Assembly: GCF_038003085.1 (NCBI RefSeq)
Contig: NZ_JBBOOM010000001.1
Location: 1,922,001-1,986,000 of the forward strand
Direction of reading: 5' to 3'
Length of the DNA: 64,000 nt
Source: Psychrobacillus sp. FSL K6-2836
GTDB lineage: Bacteria; Bacillota; Bacilli; Bacillales_A; Planococcaceae
Shown: piece after piece, positions 9,016 through 17,643 of the stretch
Numbering within the stretch: position 1 is the first letter of the stretch
Layout of the letters: the number at the start of each line of letters is the position of its first letter
Program-made: the position numbers and the translations under genes
The notes under the pieces: generated by a model
What the model saw: only the letters and a program-made list of their open reading frames with translations
What the model was told of the DNA's origin: nothing
Databases searched by the model: none

Positions 9016-9758
9016 CTCTGATCACCGCCAATAGCACTTTGAATCGTTAAGATGCGATCGAAAAATTCTTTTTCCGTTTGCTCTCCTTTAAACAGTTCGT
9101 TGACGATTTTTCCGTCACGGAGAAAAATCACGCGCCTGCAGTAGCTCGCGGCATATGAATCATGTGTAATCATCAGAACCGTTGTTTTATACGTTTGATT
9201 GAGTAATTGAACTTGTTCTAACAACTGGGTAGCTGACCTTGAATCAAGTGCACCTGTTGGTTCATCGGCAAACACAATGGCTGGATTTGTAATAATTGCC
9301 CGAGCTGCGGCCGTACGCTGCTTTTGGCCACCTGAAATTTCAGACGGATATTGATGTAAAATCGATTCAATATTTAATGCTTCAATCAGCTTTGCTAATC
9401 GTTGTTCCATTTCCACTATGGGTGTTTTTTGTAACGCAAGCGGTAGCAGAATATTTTCCTTCACTGTTAGGGTATCCAGTAAGTTATAATCCTGAAAAAT
9501 AAACCCCATCCTTTTTTGACGGAATTCTCGTAAAGCATTCTTTTTTATATCTAACAGCGATTTTCCCTCTATCCAAACATCCCCGCCATTAAAAGTATCA
9601 ATAGTCGAGAGGGTGTTCATTAATGTCGTTTTCCCAGAACCAGAAGGTCCCATAATTGCAGTGAATTCACCTTCTTCAATCGTCATGTCAATATTTTTTA
9701 AGACTTGTGTTTTTCCGTAAGCTTTCGATAAGTTCTTTGTTTGTATAATTTTTGTCAT
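9012..9758 (-). CDS. bceA: BceA-like ABC transporter ATPase
   Basis: ATPase of 248 residues: Walker A GPSGSGKTT near residue 40, Q loop in GFIFQDYNLL, signature ISGGQKQR, Walker B AIVFADEP, and the switch histidine in VLMITHDSYAA. The start at 9758 (MTKIIQTKNLSKAYG) has an AAGGAGGTC site 7 bases upstream; the longer frame to 9782 includes that site and is rejected. A BceR-type palindrome 75 bp upstream suggests BceR control. Confidence 0.93.
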   Translation of the reverse strand: MTKIIQTKNLSKAYGKTQVLKNIDMTIEEGEFTAIMGPSGSGKTTLMNTLSTIDTFNGGDVWIEGKSLLDIKKNALREFRQKRMGFIFQDYNLLDTLTVKENILLPLALQKTPIVEMEQRLAKLIEALNIESILHQYPSEISGGQKQRTAAARAIITNPAIVFADEPTGALDSRSATQLLEQVQLLNQTYKTTVLMITHDSYAASYCRRVIFLRDGKIVNELFKGEQTEKEFFDRILTIQSAIGGDQR

Positions 9759-9832
9759 TGTTTTGACCTCCTTTACCAACATACTATAACGACTAATTAG
9801 CTAGCCCACCATAGATTTAACATCATCTGAAG

Positions 9833-9846
9833 TGACATTTTTGTCA
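9833..9846. promoter_or_regulatory. BceR-type operator upstream of bceAB
   Basis: TGACA-TTTT-TGTCA is a perfect palindrome and fits the TNACA-N4-TGTNA pattern I recall for BceR-like regulators. It lies about 75 bp before bceA. The rest of the 386-bp gap holds the orphan hairpin at 9932, the glucokinase terminator and no gene. Confidence 0.75.
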
Positions 9847-9931
9847 TGTTGCAAAAATATTGCTCAGAACATGGATGGATGAGACTGACATGTATTCTCA
9901 CGAGACCATCACATAATCACCAACTCAAAAT

Positions 9932-9962
9932 AGTCTTGTCCATATTGGAGAAGACTTTTTTA
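9932..9962 (+). terminator. orphan terminator-like hairpin
   Basis: AGTCTTGTCC (9932-9941) pairs with GGAGAAGACT (9947-9956) with one mismatch, followed by six T on the plus strand. No plus-strand gene lies upstream that would need it, so it may be left from the rearrangement that brought in the Bce module. Confidence 0.5.
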
Positions 9963-10111
9963 TAACTGACATCCTATTATAATATTTAATAACAATAGAA
10001 TTCCAAGCATGATTCTGTATTATTTTCAAGAATTGCGAATACCTTTGTTTACTTGCTTTTGGGTCGAAATTACTTACGAAAAGGAATGTATCTACTTAAT
10101 TATTCCCATAA

Positions 10112-10172
10112 AAAAAGTGTGCATGATGTATGCACACTTTTAGCTTATTTTGATGAATCTATTACAAGCATA
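10112..10172 (-). repeat. glucokinase terminator and 3' end (copy 2 of the flanking repeat)
   Basis: Perfect inverted repeat with 12-base arms (10113-10124 and 10130-10141), ending in a T-run on the minus strand; it terminates glucokinase. Together with the last codons of that gene it is the intact partner of the diverged copy at 5314-5372. Confidence 0.8.
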
Positions 10173-11041
10173 GCTGCTCCCAACATCCCTGCTTCATTGC
10201 CAAAAGTTGCACGTCGAACTTGAACTGGTTTTAGCTTAAGTGGTTCTACTTTAGCAAGCAGCTCTTCCCACCAATGATCAGCAGAGTCGGATACGCCGCC
10301 TCCAATAACGACACAGTCCATATCGAGTACTGCTTGAAGACTAGAGATAACTATAGCAAAATCAGACAGAAAACGCTCACGGACTGCTATTGCTCCAGCA
10401 TGACCATTTGCAGCTAAACGGAATAAGTCGTGTGGCTTTGCCAATTCATTTGTTTCTGTATTGATGACATTCCCTTCTTGGATAAGTCTATTGATAGCCG
10501 TTCCGGATACATACTCTTCACTACAGCCAGGTCTGCCACACCCACACACTATACCGTTTGGATACAATATTAAGTGACCAACCTCGCCACCGCCACCATT
10601 TGTCCCATTCATCACTTTTCCATCAAGCACTATGCCACCGCCAAGTTTTGTTCCGACTGTTAGGCAAACTACATGATTAAAGCCTGCTGCTGCACCAAGT
10701 CTAGCTTCTGCCAGCGCAGCACAATTGGCATCGTTGTTGATCTCTACCGGAAGACCTGTTGCTGCTTCAAGTAGTGCTTTTACAGGTGTCCCTTGCCATC
10801 CCGGCATTTCTGTTTCAAATGTGATGACACCCGTTGCCGCGTCTACCATTCCTCTTGTTCCAATTCCAACTCCAGCTATGTCTGGAACATCGTTCTTCAT
10901 CGCAAGAACCTGCTCCTCTAAATATGGATATAATGGCAATACTGTTGGTATCGTCTTATCAACTAGAACTTCACCCTGTTCATTTACGATACCCATCCGT
11001 ATTTTCGTTCCACCAATATCTACTCCCAGTACCTTCTTCAA
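10145..11041 (-). CDS. glk: ROK-family glucokinase
   Basis: Phosphorylates glucose with ATP in the cytoplasm. The 298 residues begin KKVLGVDIGGTKIRMGIV (phosphate-binding motif), with the ROK zinc motif CGCGRPGCSEEYVSG near residue 165, the catalytic aspartate in EINNDANCAALAEARLG, and CVVIGGGVSDS near the C-terminus. It starts with TTG overlapping the alpha-glucosidase TGA stop, and GGGAG lies 8 bases upstream, so the two genes are coupled. Its place behind an alpha-glucosidase suits phosphorylation of the released glucose. The C-terminal codons recur as a remnant after pgi. Confidence 0.93.
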   Translation of the reverse strand: MKKVLGVDIGGTKIRMGIVNEQGEVLVDKTIPTVLPLYPYLEEQVLAMKNDVPDIAGVGIGTRGMVDAATGVITFETEMPGWQGTPVKALLEAATGLPVEINNDANCAALAEARLGAAAGFNHVVCLTVGTKLGGGIVLDGKVMNGTNGGGGEVGHLILYPNGIVCGCGRPGCSEEYVSGTAINRLIQEGNVINTETNELAKPHDLFRLAANGHAGAIAVRERFLSDFAIVISSLQAVLDMDCVVIGGGVSDSADHWWEELLAKVEPLKLKPVQVRRATFGNEAGMLGAAMLVIDSSK

Positions 11042-12732
11042 TTCTCTATCTCCCTTTTAAAAGCGACCACAAAGGCTTCATATGGACGAATTTTTATTAA
11101 ATTTTCATTTTTTTGGATCGTGTCATAGTTTGAAATAATAAGTTTACCTGATTCTGATGGCACATCACATGTATTCCATTCTAGCTCCTCCGATTGGGTG
11201 GAGAAATTTGTAACCACTAGCCACTCTTCATCGGCCAACTGTCGTTTATAAACAAATAAGTTTGGATGATCGGCAAGTAAAAGCTGGAAGCTGCCATATG
11301 TAATAATGTCATGCTGCTTTCTAAGCTGTATTAGCTTTTGATACGTATAAAAAATAGATGCGGAATCATTTATAGCTTGTTCGGCATTTATCTCATCTGT
11401 ATTGGGGTTCATTCGAATCCACGGAGTACCTGTCGTAAAGCCACCCTCTGATGTCCATTGCATAGGTGTTCTTGCATTGTCCCGACCTTTTGCATAAATA
11501 CCAGACATTATGTTTTCATGGGAAATTCCTTGCTCAATTTTTTCATTATACATATTCAACGTCTCAATATCTCGGTAATCCTCAAGCATCTGGAATTTCA
11601 CATTCGTCATTCCAAGCTCTTCCCCTTGGTAAATATACGGGGTACCTTGTAGCATATGCAGACAGATGGCTAACATTTTTGCAGAAAGCTTCCGATATTC
11701 TCCATCATTACCAAAACGGGATACTACCCTTGGTTGATCATGGTTGTTCCAATATAAGCTATTCCAGCCCACTTTATGAAGTGCATACTGCCACTTTTCG
11801 AAATTTCTTTTTAAATCGATTAAATTTAACGGCTGCACATTCCATTTTTCGTATCCACTGTCTAAATCCATATGTTCAAATGTGAAAACCATATTCACTT
11901 CTTTATTATTAGGATTTGTGTAAATGCGTGCATCATCGGTTGTCGCTCCAGGCATTTCCCCGACCGTAACCACATCATATTTACTCAATACTTTTTCATT
12001 CATCTCTTGAAGGTAAGTGTGAATTTTCGGTCCATTAATAAAATAAGGGCTCCCATCCCCAAATAATTTATTTGGATGCACTATACCATCTGGTAGCTGT
12101 TCATCCTTCGAGATAAAGTTGATAACATCCATTCGGAAGCCACCAATCCCTTTTTCGAGCCAAAACTCCATTAATTGGTACACTTCCTCCCGCAGAGGTT
12201 GATGCTCCCAATTTAGATCTGGCTGCTTTTTAGAAAATAAGTGTAAATAATACGAATCTGTAAGCTCATCTTTTTCCCAAGCGGAGCCCGAGAAAACGGA
12301 GCCCCAATTATTAGGTGGTTGGCCATTCTTTCCATCTTTCCAAATATAGTAATCTCGATATTTAGAATTCATAGAAGACCTTGATTCTACAAACCATTCA
12401 TGCTCATCTGAACTATGATTTACCACTAAATCCATCAAAATTCGTATTCTACGTTTCTTAGCTTCCTCTATCAACTGTTCCATATCTTCCATTGTTCCAA
12501 ATTCCTGCATAATTGTCCGGTAGTTTCGAATATCATAGCCGTTATCATCGTTCGGAGAATCATAGACTGGACTCAGCCAAATAACATCTATCCCTAACTT
12601 TTGCAGGTAATTTAACTTAGAAATAATGCCTTGAATATCCCCAAGACCATCACCATTTGAATCCATAAAGCTTCTTGGATAAATTTGATACACGACACTT
12701 TTTTTCCACCAAGGATCCATTTGCTGCCCCAT
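11038..12732 (-). CDS. malL: oligo-1,6-glucosidase / alpha-glucosidase, GH13
   Basis: Cytoplasmic alpha-glucosidase of 564 residues that splits short malto- or isomalto-oligosaccharides. GH13 regions visible: VVYQIYPRSF near the N-terminus, MDLVVNHSSDEH, GGFRMDVINF with the nucleophile aspartate, VGEMPG with the acid/base glutamate, and WNNHDQPR. No signal peptide. Either the ATG at 12732 or the one four codons later could start it; I kept the first, which has GGTGG upstream. A promoter overlapped by a 24-bp palindrome precedes it, and glucokinase is coupled downstream. Symbol by similarity to the oligo-1,6-glucosidase branch; the exact substrate is uncertain. Confidence 0.9.
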   Translation of the reverse strand: MGQQMDPWWKKSVVYQIYPRSFMDSNGDGLGDIQGIISKLNYLQKLGIDVIWLSPVYDSPNDDNGYDIRNYRTIMQEFGTMEDMEQLIEEAKKRRIRILMDLVVNHSSDEHEWFVESRSSMNSKYRDYYIWKDGKNGQPPNNWGSVFSGSAWEKDELTDSYYLHLFSKKQPDLNWEHQPLREEVYQLMEFWLEKGIGGFRMDVINFISKDEQLPDGIVHPNKLFGDGSPYFINGPKIHTYLQEMNEKVLSKYDVVTVGEMPGATTDDARIYTNPNNKEVNMVFTFEHMDLDSGYEKWNVQPLNLIDLKRNFEKWQYALHKVGWNSLYWNNHDQPRVVSRFGNDGEYRKLSAKMLAICLHMLQGTPYIYQGEELGMTNVKFQMLEDYRDIETLNMYNEKIEQGISHENIMSGIYAKGRDNARTPMQWTSEGGFTTGTPWIRMNPNTDEINAEQAINDSASIFYTYQKLIQLRKQHDIITYGSFQLLLADHPNLFVYKRQLADEEWLVVTNFSTQSEELEWNTCDVPSESGKLIISNYDTIQKNENLIKIRPYEAFVVAFKREIEN

Positions 12733-12765
12733 TTTACCACCGCCCTAAATGAACTTAATAGAGTT

Positions 12766-12808
12766 ATTTTAATCTTTCCACAATAATTATGCAAGCGCTT
12801 GCATAATT
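12766..12808 (-). promoter_or_regulatory. alpha-glucosidase promoter with palindromic LacI/CcpA-type operator
   Basis: A perfect 24-bp palindrome (12785-12808) is centred on GCAAGCGCTTGC. It matches the catabolite-responsive element pattern WTGNAARCGNWWNCA and also LacI-family operators in general. On the minus strand TTGCAT (12794-12789), 17 bases and TAAAAT (12771-12766) form a promoter whose -35 lies inside the palindrome, so bound regulator would block transcription. Confidence 0.8.
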
Positions 12809-12840
12809 AATTTATCTCGGAAATTTGAATAATTGTACGC

Positions 12841-13536
12841 TTATTCTAATTCGGATTCCTCTAAAAAGTTGATAAATTCGATATGTGTATCTCCGCCCCA
12901 GGAAGAACTTCCATTTCCAGTTCCTTCAGGATATGTAATTTTATCTGACCTATCAAAAGCCCTCCAACCAAAATAATATGTTGAGGCCATTCTAGAATCG
13001 ATTAATGAATTAATAACTGATACCCACTCCGTCGAAAGTTTCATACTTCCATAAAGATTCTCTGATAGTGTGATTGTTTGCTCTAATTGCATACCTGGTT
13101 CGTAGTGTTCTTCACCATCACTAACTTGAAATCCTCTTTTATTGATAAAGTAAAACTTCATATAATCTAACTGATCTTGGGGTGGGTAGTTCCAAACGAT
13201 ATGGTAGGTTGTTGGATCCTTACTATCAATCTTCCATACTCGTATATCCCCATTTGTTGAAACGAGAACCTCATCCCATTTACGATTGTTCCACTCCCAT
13301 AAACTAAACCCATACATATCACCCTCTGCTATAAATGGAACAAACACATGATGGTCATCTAAAAAGACAGTATCTTGAATTACACTATTAGAAACTACTG
13401 AAAAATCATCGGTCATCTCTTCCACTAACTGTTCATCTGTTGGAAACGGCGTTGGATCAGAAGTGTAATACCAGAAACTTGCGGAAAGTAGAATAACCCC
13501 GATTAGTATGGAGGCAAGTACGATTGTCTTCTTCAC
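12841..13536 (-). CDS. hypothetical membrane-anchored protein
   Basis: Protein of 231 residues, not recognised. One N-terminal membrane segment (TIVLASILIGVILLSASFWY) and a polar extracellular domain rich in Trp, Tyr and acidic residues, including FVPFIAEGDMYGFSLWEW and TTYHIVWNYPP. There is no lipobox cysteine, so it is probably anchored by the uncleaved segment. It starts with GTG directly after the stop of the upstream gene (no gap), with GGAGGCGG before it, so the two are a coupled pair whose products may work together in the envelope. Confidence 0.7.
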   Translation of the reverse strand: MKKTIVLASILIGVILLSASFWYYTSDPTPFPTDEQLVEEMTDDFSVVSNSVIQDTVFLDDHHVFVPFIAEGDMYGFSLWEWNNRKWDEVLVSTNGDIRVWKIDSKDPTTYHIVWNYPPQDQLDYMKFYFINKRGFQVSDGEEHYEPGMQLEQTITLSENLYGSMKLSTEWVSVINSLIDSRMASTYYFGWRAFDRSDKITYPEGTGNGSSSWGGDTHIEFINFLEESELE

Positions 13537-14205
13537 TTATTCCGCCTCCTCCAACAGGGAATTTTCCGTTTGAAAATAAAATTGCTTCTCCTGTGTAGTT
13601 ATTAATATCCCTTTTCCGTTTTTCTCCAGATAAATAGTAGTACGAAGTCCACTTCCCCATTTTGGAATAGTATTCGCTAGCATATAAGGAAAGCGCTCAG
13701 TTGTTTTATTGGGTCCTATTAATGTCTCGTTGTACCAACTATTACTGAAATAATCTTGTTGCTTAGCACCTTGTAGAGAAGCTATTAAGTTTCCCTTAAT
13801 AAGAGAGCTTTCGTTTGCCGTTGGATGCGTATTAATAATATAGGCATCCTCCACATTAGAAATATATGTACTTAAGTTATTTCCCGGGTAAAGAAGATGA
13901 TTTACTAGTATTCCCACCAATAGGAATATCAATAAAATATAATTAGCCATAAAGCCTAACCAAGCAAATGGTCGATACTTTTGCCAGGTTGCCTTATTTT
14001 TACTTAATAGCGCATATAGTATCCATACTCCAAGGGGAAGGATAGAAATTTGTACTACTTGGCCAAAAACATTCAAATTAACAGAAAATGTAAAAAAACC
14101 TACAAGAAGAACTACTATTAGTTTCCAAATCACAGGCTTCTCTAACCGCGTTTTATATAGACGCGAGGCAATTATGCCAATTACAATCCATCCTAAAACT
14201 ATCAT
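13537..14205 (-). CDS. hypothetical polytopic membrane protein
   Basis: Protein of 222 residues, not recognised. About four membrane segments fill the first 110 residues (IVLGWIVIGIIASRLY; WKLIVVLLVGFFTFSVNL; VQISILPLGVWILYALL; ILLIFLLVGILVNHLLY), followed by an extracellular domain of about 100 residues. The ribosome binding site before ATG 14205 is weak, so the true start is uncertain. It forms a zero-gap pair with the next anchored protein. Confidence 0.65.
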   Translation of the reverse strand: MIVLGWIVIGIIASRLYKTRLEKPVIWKLIVVLLVGFFTFSVNLNVFGQVVQISILPLGVWILYALLSKNKATWQKYRPFAWLGFMANYILLIFLLVGILVNHLLYPGNNLSTYISNVEDAYIINTHPTANESSLIKGNLIASLQGAKQQDYFSNSWYNETLIGPNKTTERFPYMLANTIPKWGSGLRTTIYLEKNGKGILITTQEKQFYFQTENSLLEEAE

Positions 14206-14401
14206 TAACTGTTCAACAATTTCACCACTCCACCAAATAATAACTCCCTCTTTTCATCTATCCCATATCCTTCAATTCTACATAGATTCCAATATTTCCT
14301 TCTATGAGTTGACTTCAAAAATTGTAGTTGATCCTTCCAATGTACCTAGTTAAAGGATTAAAGAGATGCTTAAAACCTGTAAAATGTGCAAGCGCTCTTT
14401 A

Positions 14402-14565
14402 ATGTCAAAACCTGTTTCTATCGTTTTCGAAGGGCTTTGGAAAGACGTTCGCTATATTATTACCGAGTGAATTTTTAGTGATTGTTGTGACATCCGTCAC
14501 AACAAATATCACTTTTTTTCGGTAATCTTATGGCGTTTGTCCCGCATTAACGGCGAACGCGCAAG
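14402..14565 (+). repeat. family A structured repeat, copy A1 (5' module)
   Basis: Begins GTCAAAACCTGTTTCTATCG and runs through a TGTGACATCCGTCACA hairpin to TCTTATGGCGTTTGTCCCGC. It matches the reverse complement of 17830-17963 and parts of 19018-19090. It has no open frame. It fills most of the 535-bp gap 14206-14740, where I see no gene. Confidence 0.7.
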
Positions 14566-14740
14566 CGTCGGTGATGGTTCATCGCTCACCCTGCGGAACG
14601 CGTCCACCTATAACGGAAATCAGCGGTATTAATCATTACTTCAAGTCCCATGAATCCATTGTACACAGTACATTTTTATATACTTTCTTTTAAAAAAAGC
14701 CCCCGCCATTATTAAAAGGTAGTATGAACCTTATATTTTT

Positions 14741-15079
14741 TCATTCCTCTATGGAATACATTAAAATCATTTCTATGAAAACAATAAAACCAAATATAAT
14801 AGCCAGTTTACCTTTTCCTGCTGCAAATAGTGCAGTCGTAGCAAGAGCAAATACGATTATTTGTAGTAATATTCGAATAGGAATTGTCACCGGAAAAGTG
14901 GCTTTCGGAGCAATGAAAGTTCCCCAAAATATTGCAACTAGTAAGGGTGTTCCTATTCCAAATACAGTATTGATGAACCATCCTTTGTTCATGTGAAAGC
15001 CCCAGTAAGAAAAAGCACCAAGTGCAAATAGCTCCATAGCAAAAAACAAGCCAAATACTGTATATTTGAATAGCAACAT
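14741..15079 (-). CDS. YrdB/DUF2568 family membrane protein
   Basis: Membrane protein of 112 residues with four hydrophobic segments (MLLFKYTVFGLFFAMELFAL, WGFHMNKGWFINTVFGIGTP, LLVAIFWGTFIAPKATFPV, ILLQIIVFALATTALFAAG), matching the small YrdB-like family of unknown function. The start at 15079 lies 2 bases after the MBL stop with a G-run 8 bases upstream; a longer frame that runs back into the hydrolase gene is rejected. It is last in a TetR-MBL-YrdB operon. Confidence 0.75.
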   Translation of the reverse strand: MLLFKYTVFGLFFAMELFALGAFSYWGFHMNKGWFINTVFGIGTPLLVAIFWGTFIAPKATFPVTIPIRILLQIIVFALATTALFAAGKGKLAIIFGFIVFIEMILMYSIEE

Positions 15080-15081
15080 TC

Positions 15082-15765
15082 CTAATACCCCCCTAACTTT
15101 CTCTTCATAGTTTTTATGTATTCCTCTAGTTGATCGGAAGGTTGAAGAACTGTATTTCCATGACATACTTCTAACTGCTTTGGCTTTAATAGGCTTATAA
15201 TATTAGCACTTTCTACTGCTTGCTTCATATCTGCTGTGAACGTAGGCATAGGCTGCTTGAGCTTTCCCTTTTTCGAAGTGAACAGATCTCCAGCTAATAA
15301 TACTTGGTCTTGTTCATGGTAATAGACGACGTGACCTGGAGAATGCCCTGGAGTGAAATAAGGAGTAAGTCCCCCGATTTTCTTCAATTCTTTTGAGTCC
15401 TCTTCTAATAGCGATCTAGTTAATGTTTTTGGAAGATTATTCTCCAACTTTTTTCTCTTTGGATAAACGACTTCTCCCTCCATATAAGGGATTTCAATTT
15501 GATGAGCGTACACTGGAACTTCATACTTCTTCAAAATTCCTTTTACCGCGCCAACATGATCGGAGTGTCCATGCGTTAAGAGTATTCTCTGTAATGGGCC
15601 AGCATTTAGTTGTTCTATGAATTTCATAATTCCTTTTGTCATCATCGGCATTCCCGCATCTACTAAGGTGATACCTTCCCTATCAGTTACGACCCATACA
15701 TGAATAGGAATAATCATCCATGTTTTTAAGCTCCATATATGCTCAGAAATCTTTTTCACCTGCAT
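15082..15765 (-). CDS. MBL-fold metallo-hydrolase
   Basis: Metallo-beta-lactamase-fold hydrolase of 228 residues. Metal ligands are visible in LLTHGHSDHVGAVKGI (HxHxDH), in TPGHSPGHVVYY, in LLAGDLF (bridging Asp) and in the late VCHGN histidine. The substrate is unknown; close relatives are annotated as general MBL hydrolases or lactonase-like enzymes. The start at 15765 is 8 bases from the GGGG of the ribosome site; the ATG two codons earlier is too close. It follows the TetR gene by a few bases and is probably repressed by it. Confidence 0.88.
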   Translation of the reverse strand: MQVKKISEHIWSLKTWMIIPIHVWVVTDREGITLVDAGMPMMTKGIMKFIEQLNAGPLQRILLTHGHSDHVGAVKGILKKYEVPVYAHQIEIPYMEGEVVYPKRKKLENNLPKTLTRSLLEEDSKELKKIGGLTPYFTPGHSPGHVVYYHEQDQVLLAGDLFTSKKGKLKQPMPTFTADMKQAVESANIISLLKPKQLEVCHGNTVLQPSDQLEEYIKTMKRKLGGY

Positions 15766-15777
15766 CGTCATTACCCC

Positions 15778-16395
15778 TTACTTTAATTTTTCTTGAAAAC
15801 CTAAAAGTAAAACTTCTATTGCTAGGTTAAATGTTGGTTTCAATCTTTCCATTAGCACATCATGTGGCTCATGCTGATAGGAGTACGTACTCAATACCCC
15901 ATTCAATTGGTAATAATAAATTCGAGAAAATGCTAACAGCTGCTCATCATTTGAAATGAAAAGATTTTCCTCGATAATCGATTTCAATAGTTCAAATATT
16001 TCAAATCGAAGTTGGTTTACCTCTAATTCTGGCTTTTTATCCACTCTCGAGGATTTAGCGTTGAAAAAAATATCATACATATTGCGGTGTTTTAAACAAA
16101 AGGAAATATACTCTAAACTTATTTCTTTTAGCTTGCTTTCTGATGTTAATGAATCCAATGTTGAAATAGCCTTCAATTTTTGCTGTAGTTGGTGCAATGG
16201 TGGCAAAGAAAGCTGGTGAAGTAATGTTTCCTTATCTTTAAAGTATAGATAAATTGCCGTATGTGAACAGCCCGCATCCTTTGCAATTTCTCGAATCGTT
16301 ACTGCATCATATCCTTTTTTGGCAAATAAATTTGCAGCAGATTGCAATATCAACATTTTGGTTTCCTCTGAACGTTGTTCTTGTTTACTTTTCAT
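15778..16395 (-). CDS. TetR family transcriptional repressor
   Basis: Repressor of 205 residues. The N-terminal helix-turn-helix is clear (LILQSAANLFAKKGYDAVTI, REIAKDAGCSHTAIYLYFKD), followed by an all-helical ligand and dimer domain without recognised specificity. It is first in the operon with the MBL hydrolase and YrdB-like protein. Its own promoter is covered by a 37-bp dyad, so autorepression and induction by an unknown, perhaps toxic, compound are likely. Confidence 0.9.
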   Translation of the reverse strand: MKSKQEQRSEETKMLILQSAANLFAKKGYDAVTIREIAKDAGCSHTAIYLYFKDKETLLHQLSLPPLHQLQQKLKAISTLDSLTSESKLKEISLEYISFCLKHRNMYDIFFNAKSSRVDKKPELEVNQLRFEIFELLKSIIEENLFISNDEQLLAFSRIYYYQLNGVLSTYSYQHEPHDVLMERLKPTFNLAIEVLLLGFQEKLK

Positions 16396-16420
16396 ATTAT
16401 ATGCCCTCTTTTCGTAAAAA

Positions 16421-16466
16421 AACTAACCATTGGTTATATTATAACCAATGGTTAGTTAAGTGTCAA
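16421..16466 (-). promoter_or_regulatory. consensus promoter overlapped by TetR double operator
   Basis: Minus-strand TTGACA (16466-16461), 17 bases, TATAAT (16443-16438) is a perfect consensus promoter. A 37-bp perfect dyad (18-base arms 16421-16438 and 16440-16457) covers the -10 and most of the spacer. Each arm is itself nearly palindromic (TAACCATTGGTTA; TAACCAATGGTTA), so two dimers could bind. Confidence 0.85.
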
Positions 16467-16699
16467 AAAAGGGGGAATTTCATTAAAATACGCACAACAT
16501 AAATTAGTTTTATAGACATTCCCTCTACTTCATCCAGCGAGGATCAATAATTTTATTTCCATAATAACAGCAGTATAATTAGTTACCTAAACTTCCAACA
16601 ACTGTGAAAAGGGGGAATCCATTTGAAAAATAGACTGAGTCAGTACTCCTAATCATCAAACAAGTATTTACCGTGAATAAAATCCCACTCCCATCAAAA

Positions 16700-16739
16700 C
16701 ACCTCCAACCATTTTAAAAATAGTTGGAGGTGCTTATTA
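16700..16739 (-). terminator. terminator after spo0M
   Basis: CACCTCCAAC (16700-16709) pairs with GTTGGAGGTG (16723-16732), 10 perfect base pairs, with a T-run on the minus strand. The rest of the gap between TetR and spo0M holds no gene I can support. Confidence 0.8.
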
Positions 16740-16768
16740 TTTTATATGCATTTTGAATGAATTATGCG

Positions 16769-17533
16769 CTAGATCCCTATAGCTCTCTTTAGTTTGTCTT
16801 TAAGAGTAGGTATGTCTTGTGCATTGATCGTTAATCGAATGAATTTCTCGTCCATTTCAAATGCCTCTGCTAACAGTCCCCCGAGACCTCTTGCTCTTCG
16901 GTCAACCTGCATTAAAATTTCAGCTGATTGAGCGGACTGAGACAGAAATAGGATTTCTAGTTCATCTAGTTTTGCTCTATAGGAACTGCTAGTCGGCACA
17001 AATTCAAATTCTTGGACAAACGGATATCGACTACCTAATTTATAGGAGGCTTTCTCACATTCAACTTTTCTTATTTTAAATCCAAGTTGTTCAATCGTCT
17101 CTAAAATATGTGTCGCTATTCTCGTTGGTCGTACGTTAATATAATCTTTGTCTGTAGGATCCACACTATTTTTGATATCTAGTCCTGTGCTAACCCATAC
17201 ACGGGTGCTTCCATAAGTGACTGGTGCGTCTTCAGGAAGTGTTAGTGAAAAGGGGATTACTTTCTTTTCATTTGCTCCAATTGTAAAAGGTTCAGTTACT
17301 TTATGCTTTTGAATAGCCGCTACATCCGTGTATTTTCGATCATTCGATTCACGAATATAAGTTGTATTTAGCGTTAAGTAGATTGCATCAATCTGTTGTT
17401 CTAAATTCCCACCACTGACCTCTACTACACCTTGCATGATTTCTCCAGCAGTAAACTCTGACTTTTCTAATTTAGTGTCTACTTTAGCCCCACCAACTCC
17501 GATACTTGCTAATACTTTATTGAAAAATGACAT
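16769..17533 (-). CDS. spo0M: sporulation-control protein Spo0M
   Basis: Arrestin-like protein of 254 residues affecting sporulation control. It begins MSFFNKVLASIGVGGAKVDT, with the family pattern LEKSEFTAGEIMQGVVEVSG, a central beta-sandwich (GANEKKVIPFSLTLPEDAPV) and a C-terminal EILMQVDRRARGLGGLLAEA segment. The start at 17533 follows GGAG by about 10 bases; the ATG two codons earlier is closer to that site and less likely. Its presence supports an endospore-forming host. It is monocistronic with its own terminator. Confidence 0.9.
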   Translation of the reverse strand: MSFFNKVLASIGVGGAKVDTKLEKSEFTAGEIMQGVVEVSGGNLEQQIDAIYLTLNTTYIRESNDRKYTDVAAIQKHKVTEPFTIGANEKKVIPFSLTLPEDAPVTYGSTRVWVSTGLDIKNSVDPTDKDYINVRPTRIATHILETIEQLGFKIRKVECEKASYKLGSRYPFVQEFEFVPTSSSYRAKLDELEILFLSQSAQSAEILMQVDRRARGLGGLLAEAFEMDEKFIRLTINAQDIPTLKDKLKRAIGI

Positions 17534-17643
17534 AAACACTTCTCCTTTAGTTTTTATACCATTTTTACGATTTTACACTGTAATAGGTTTCACTTTATTT
17601 AAAGTAAAGTATCTGCCTTTTACTCAACAGAGGACGACAGACA

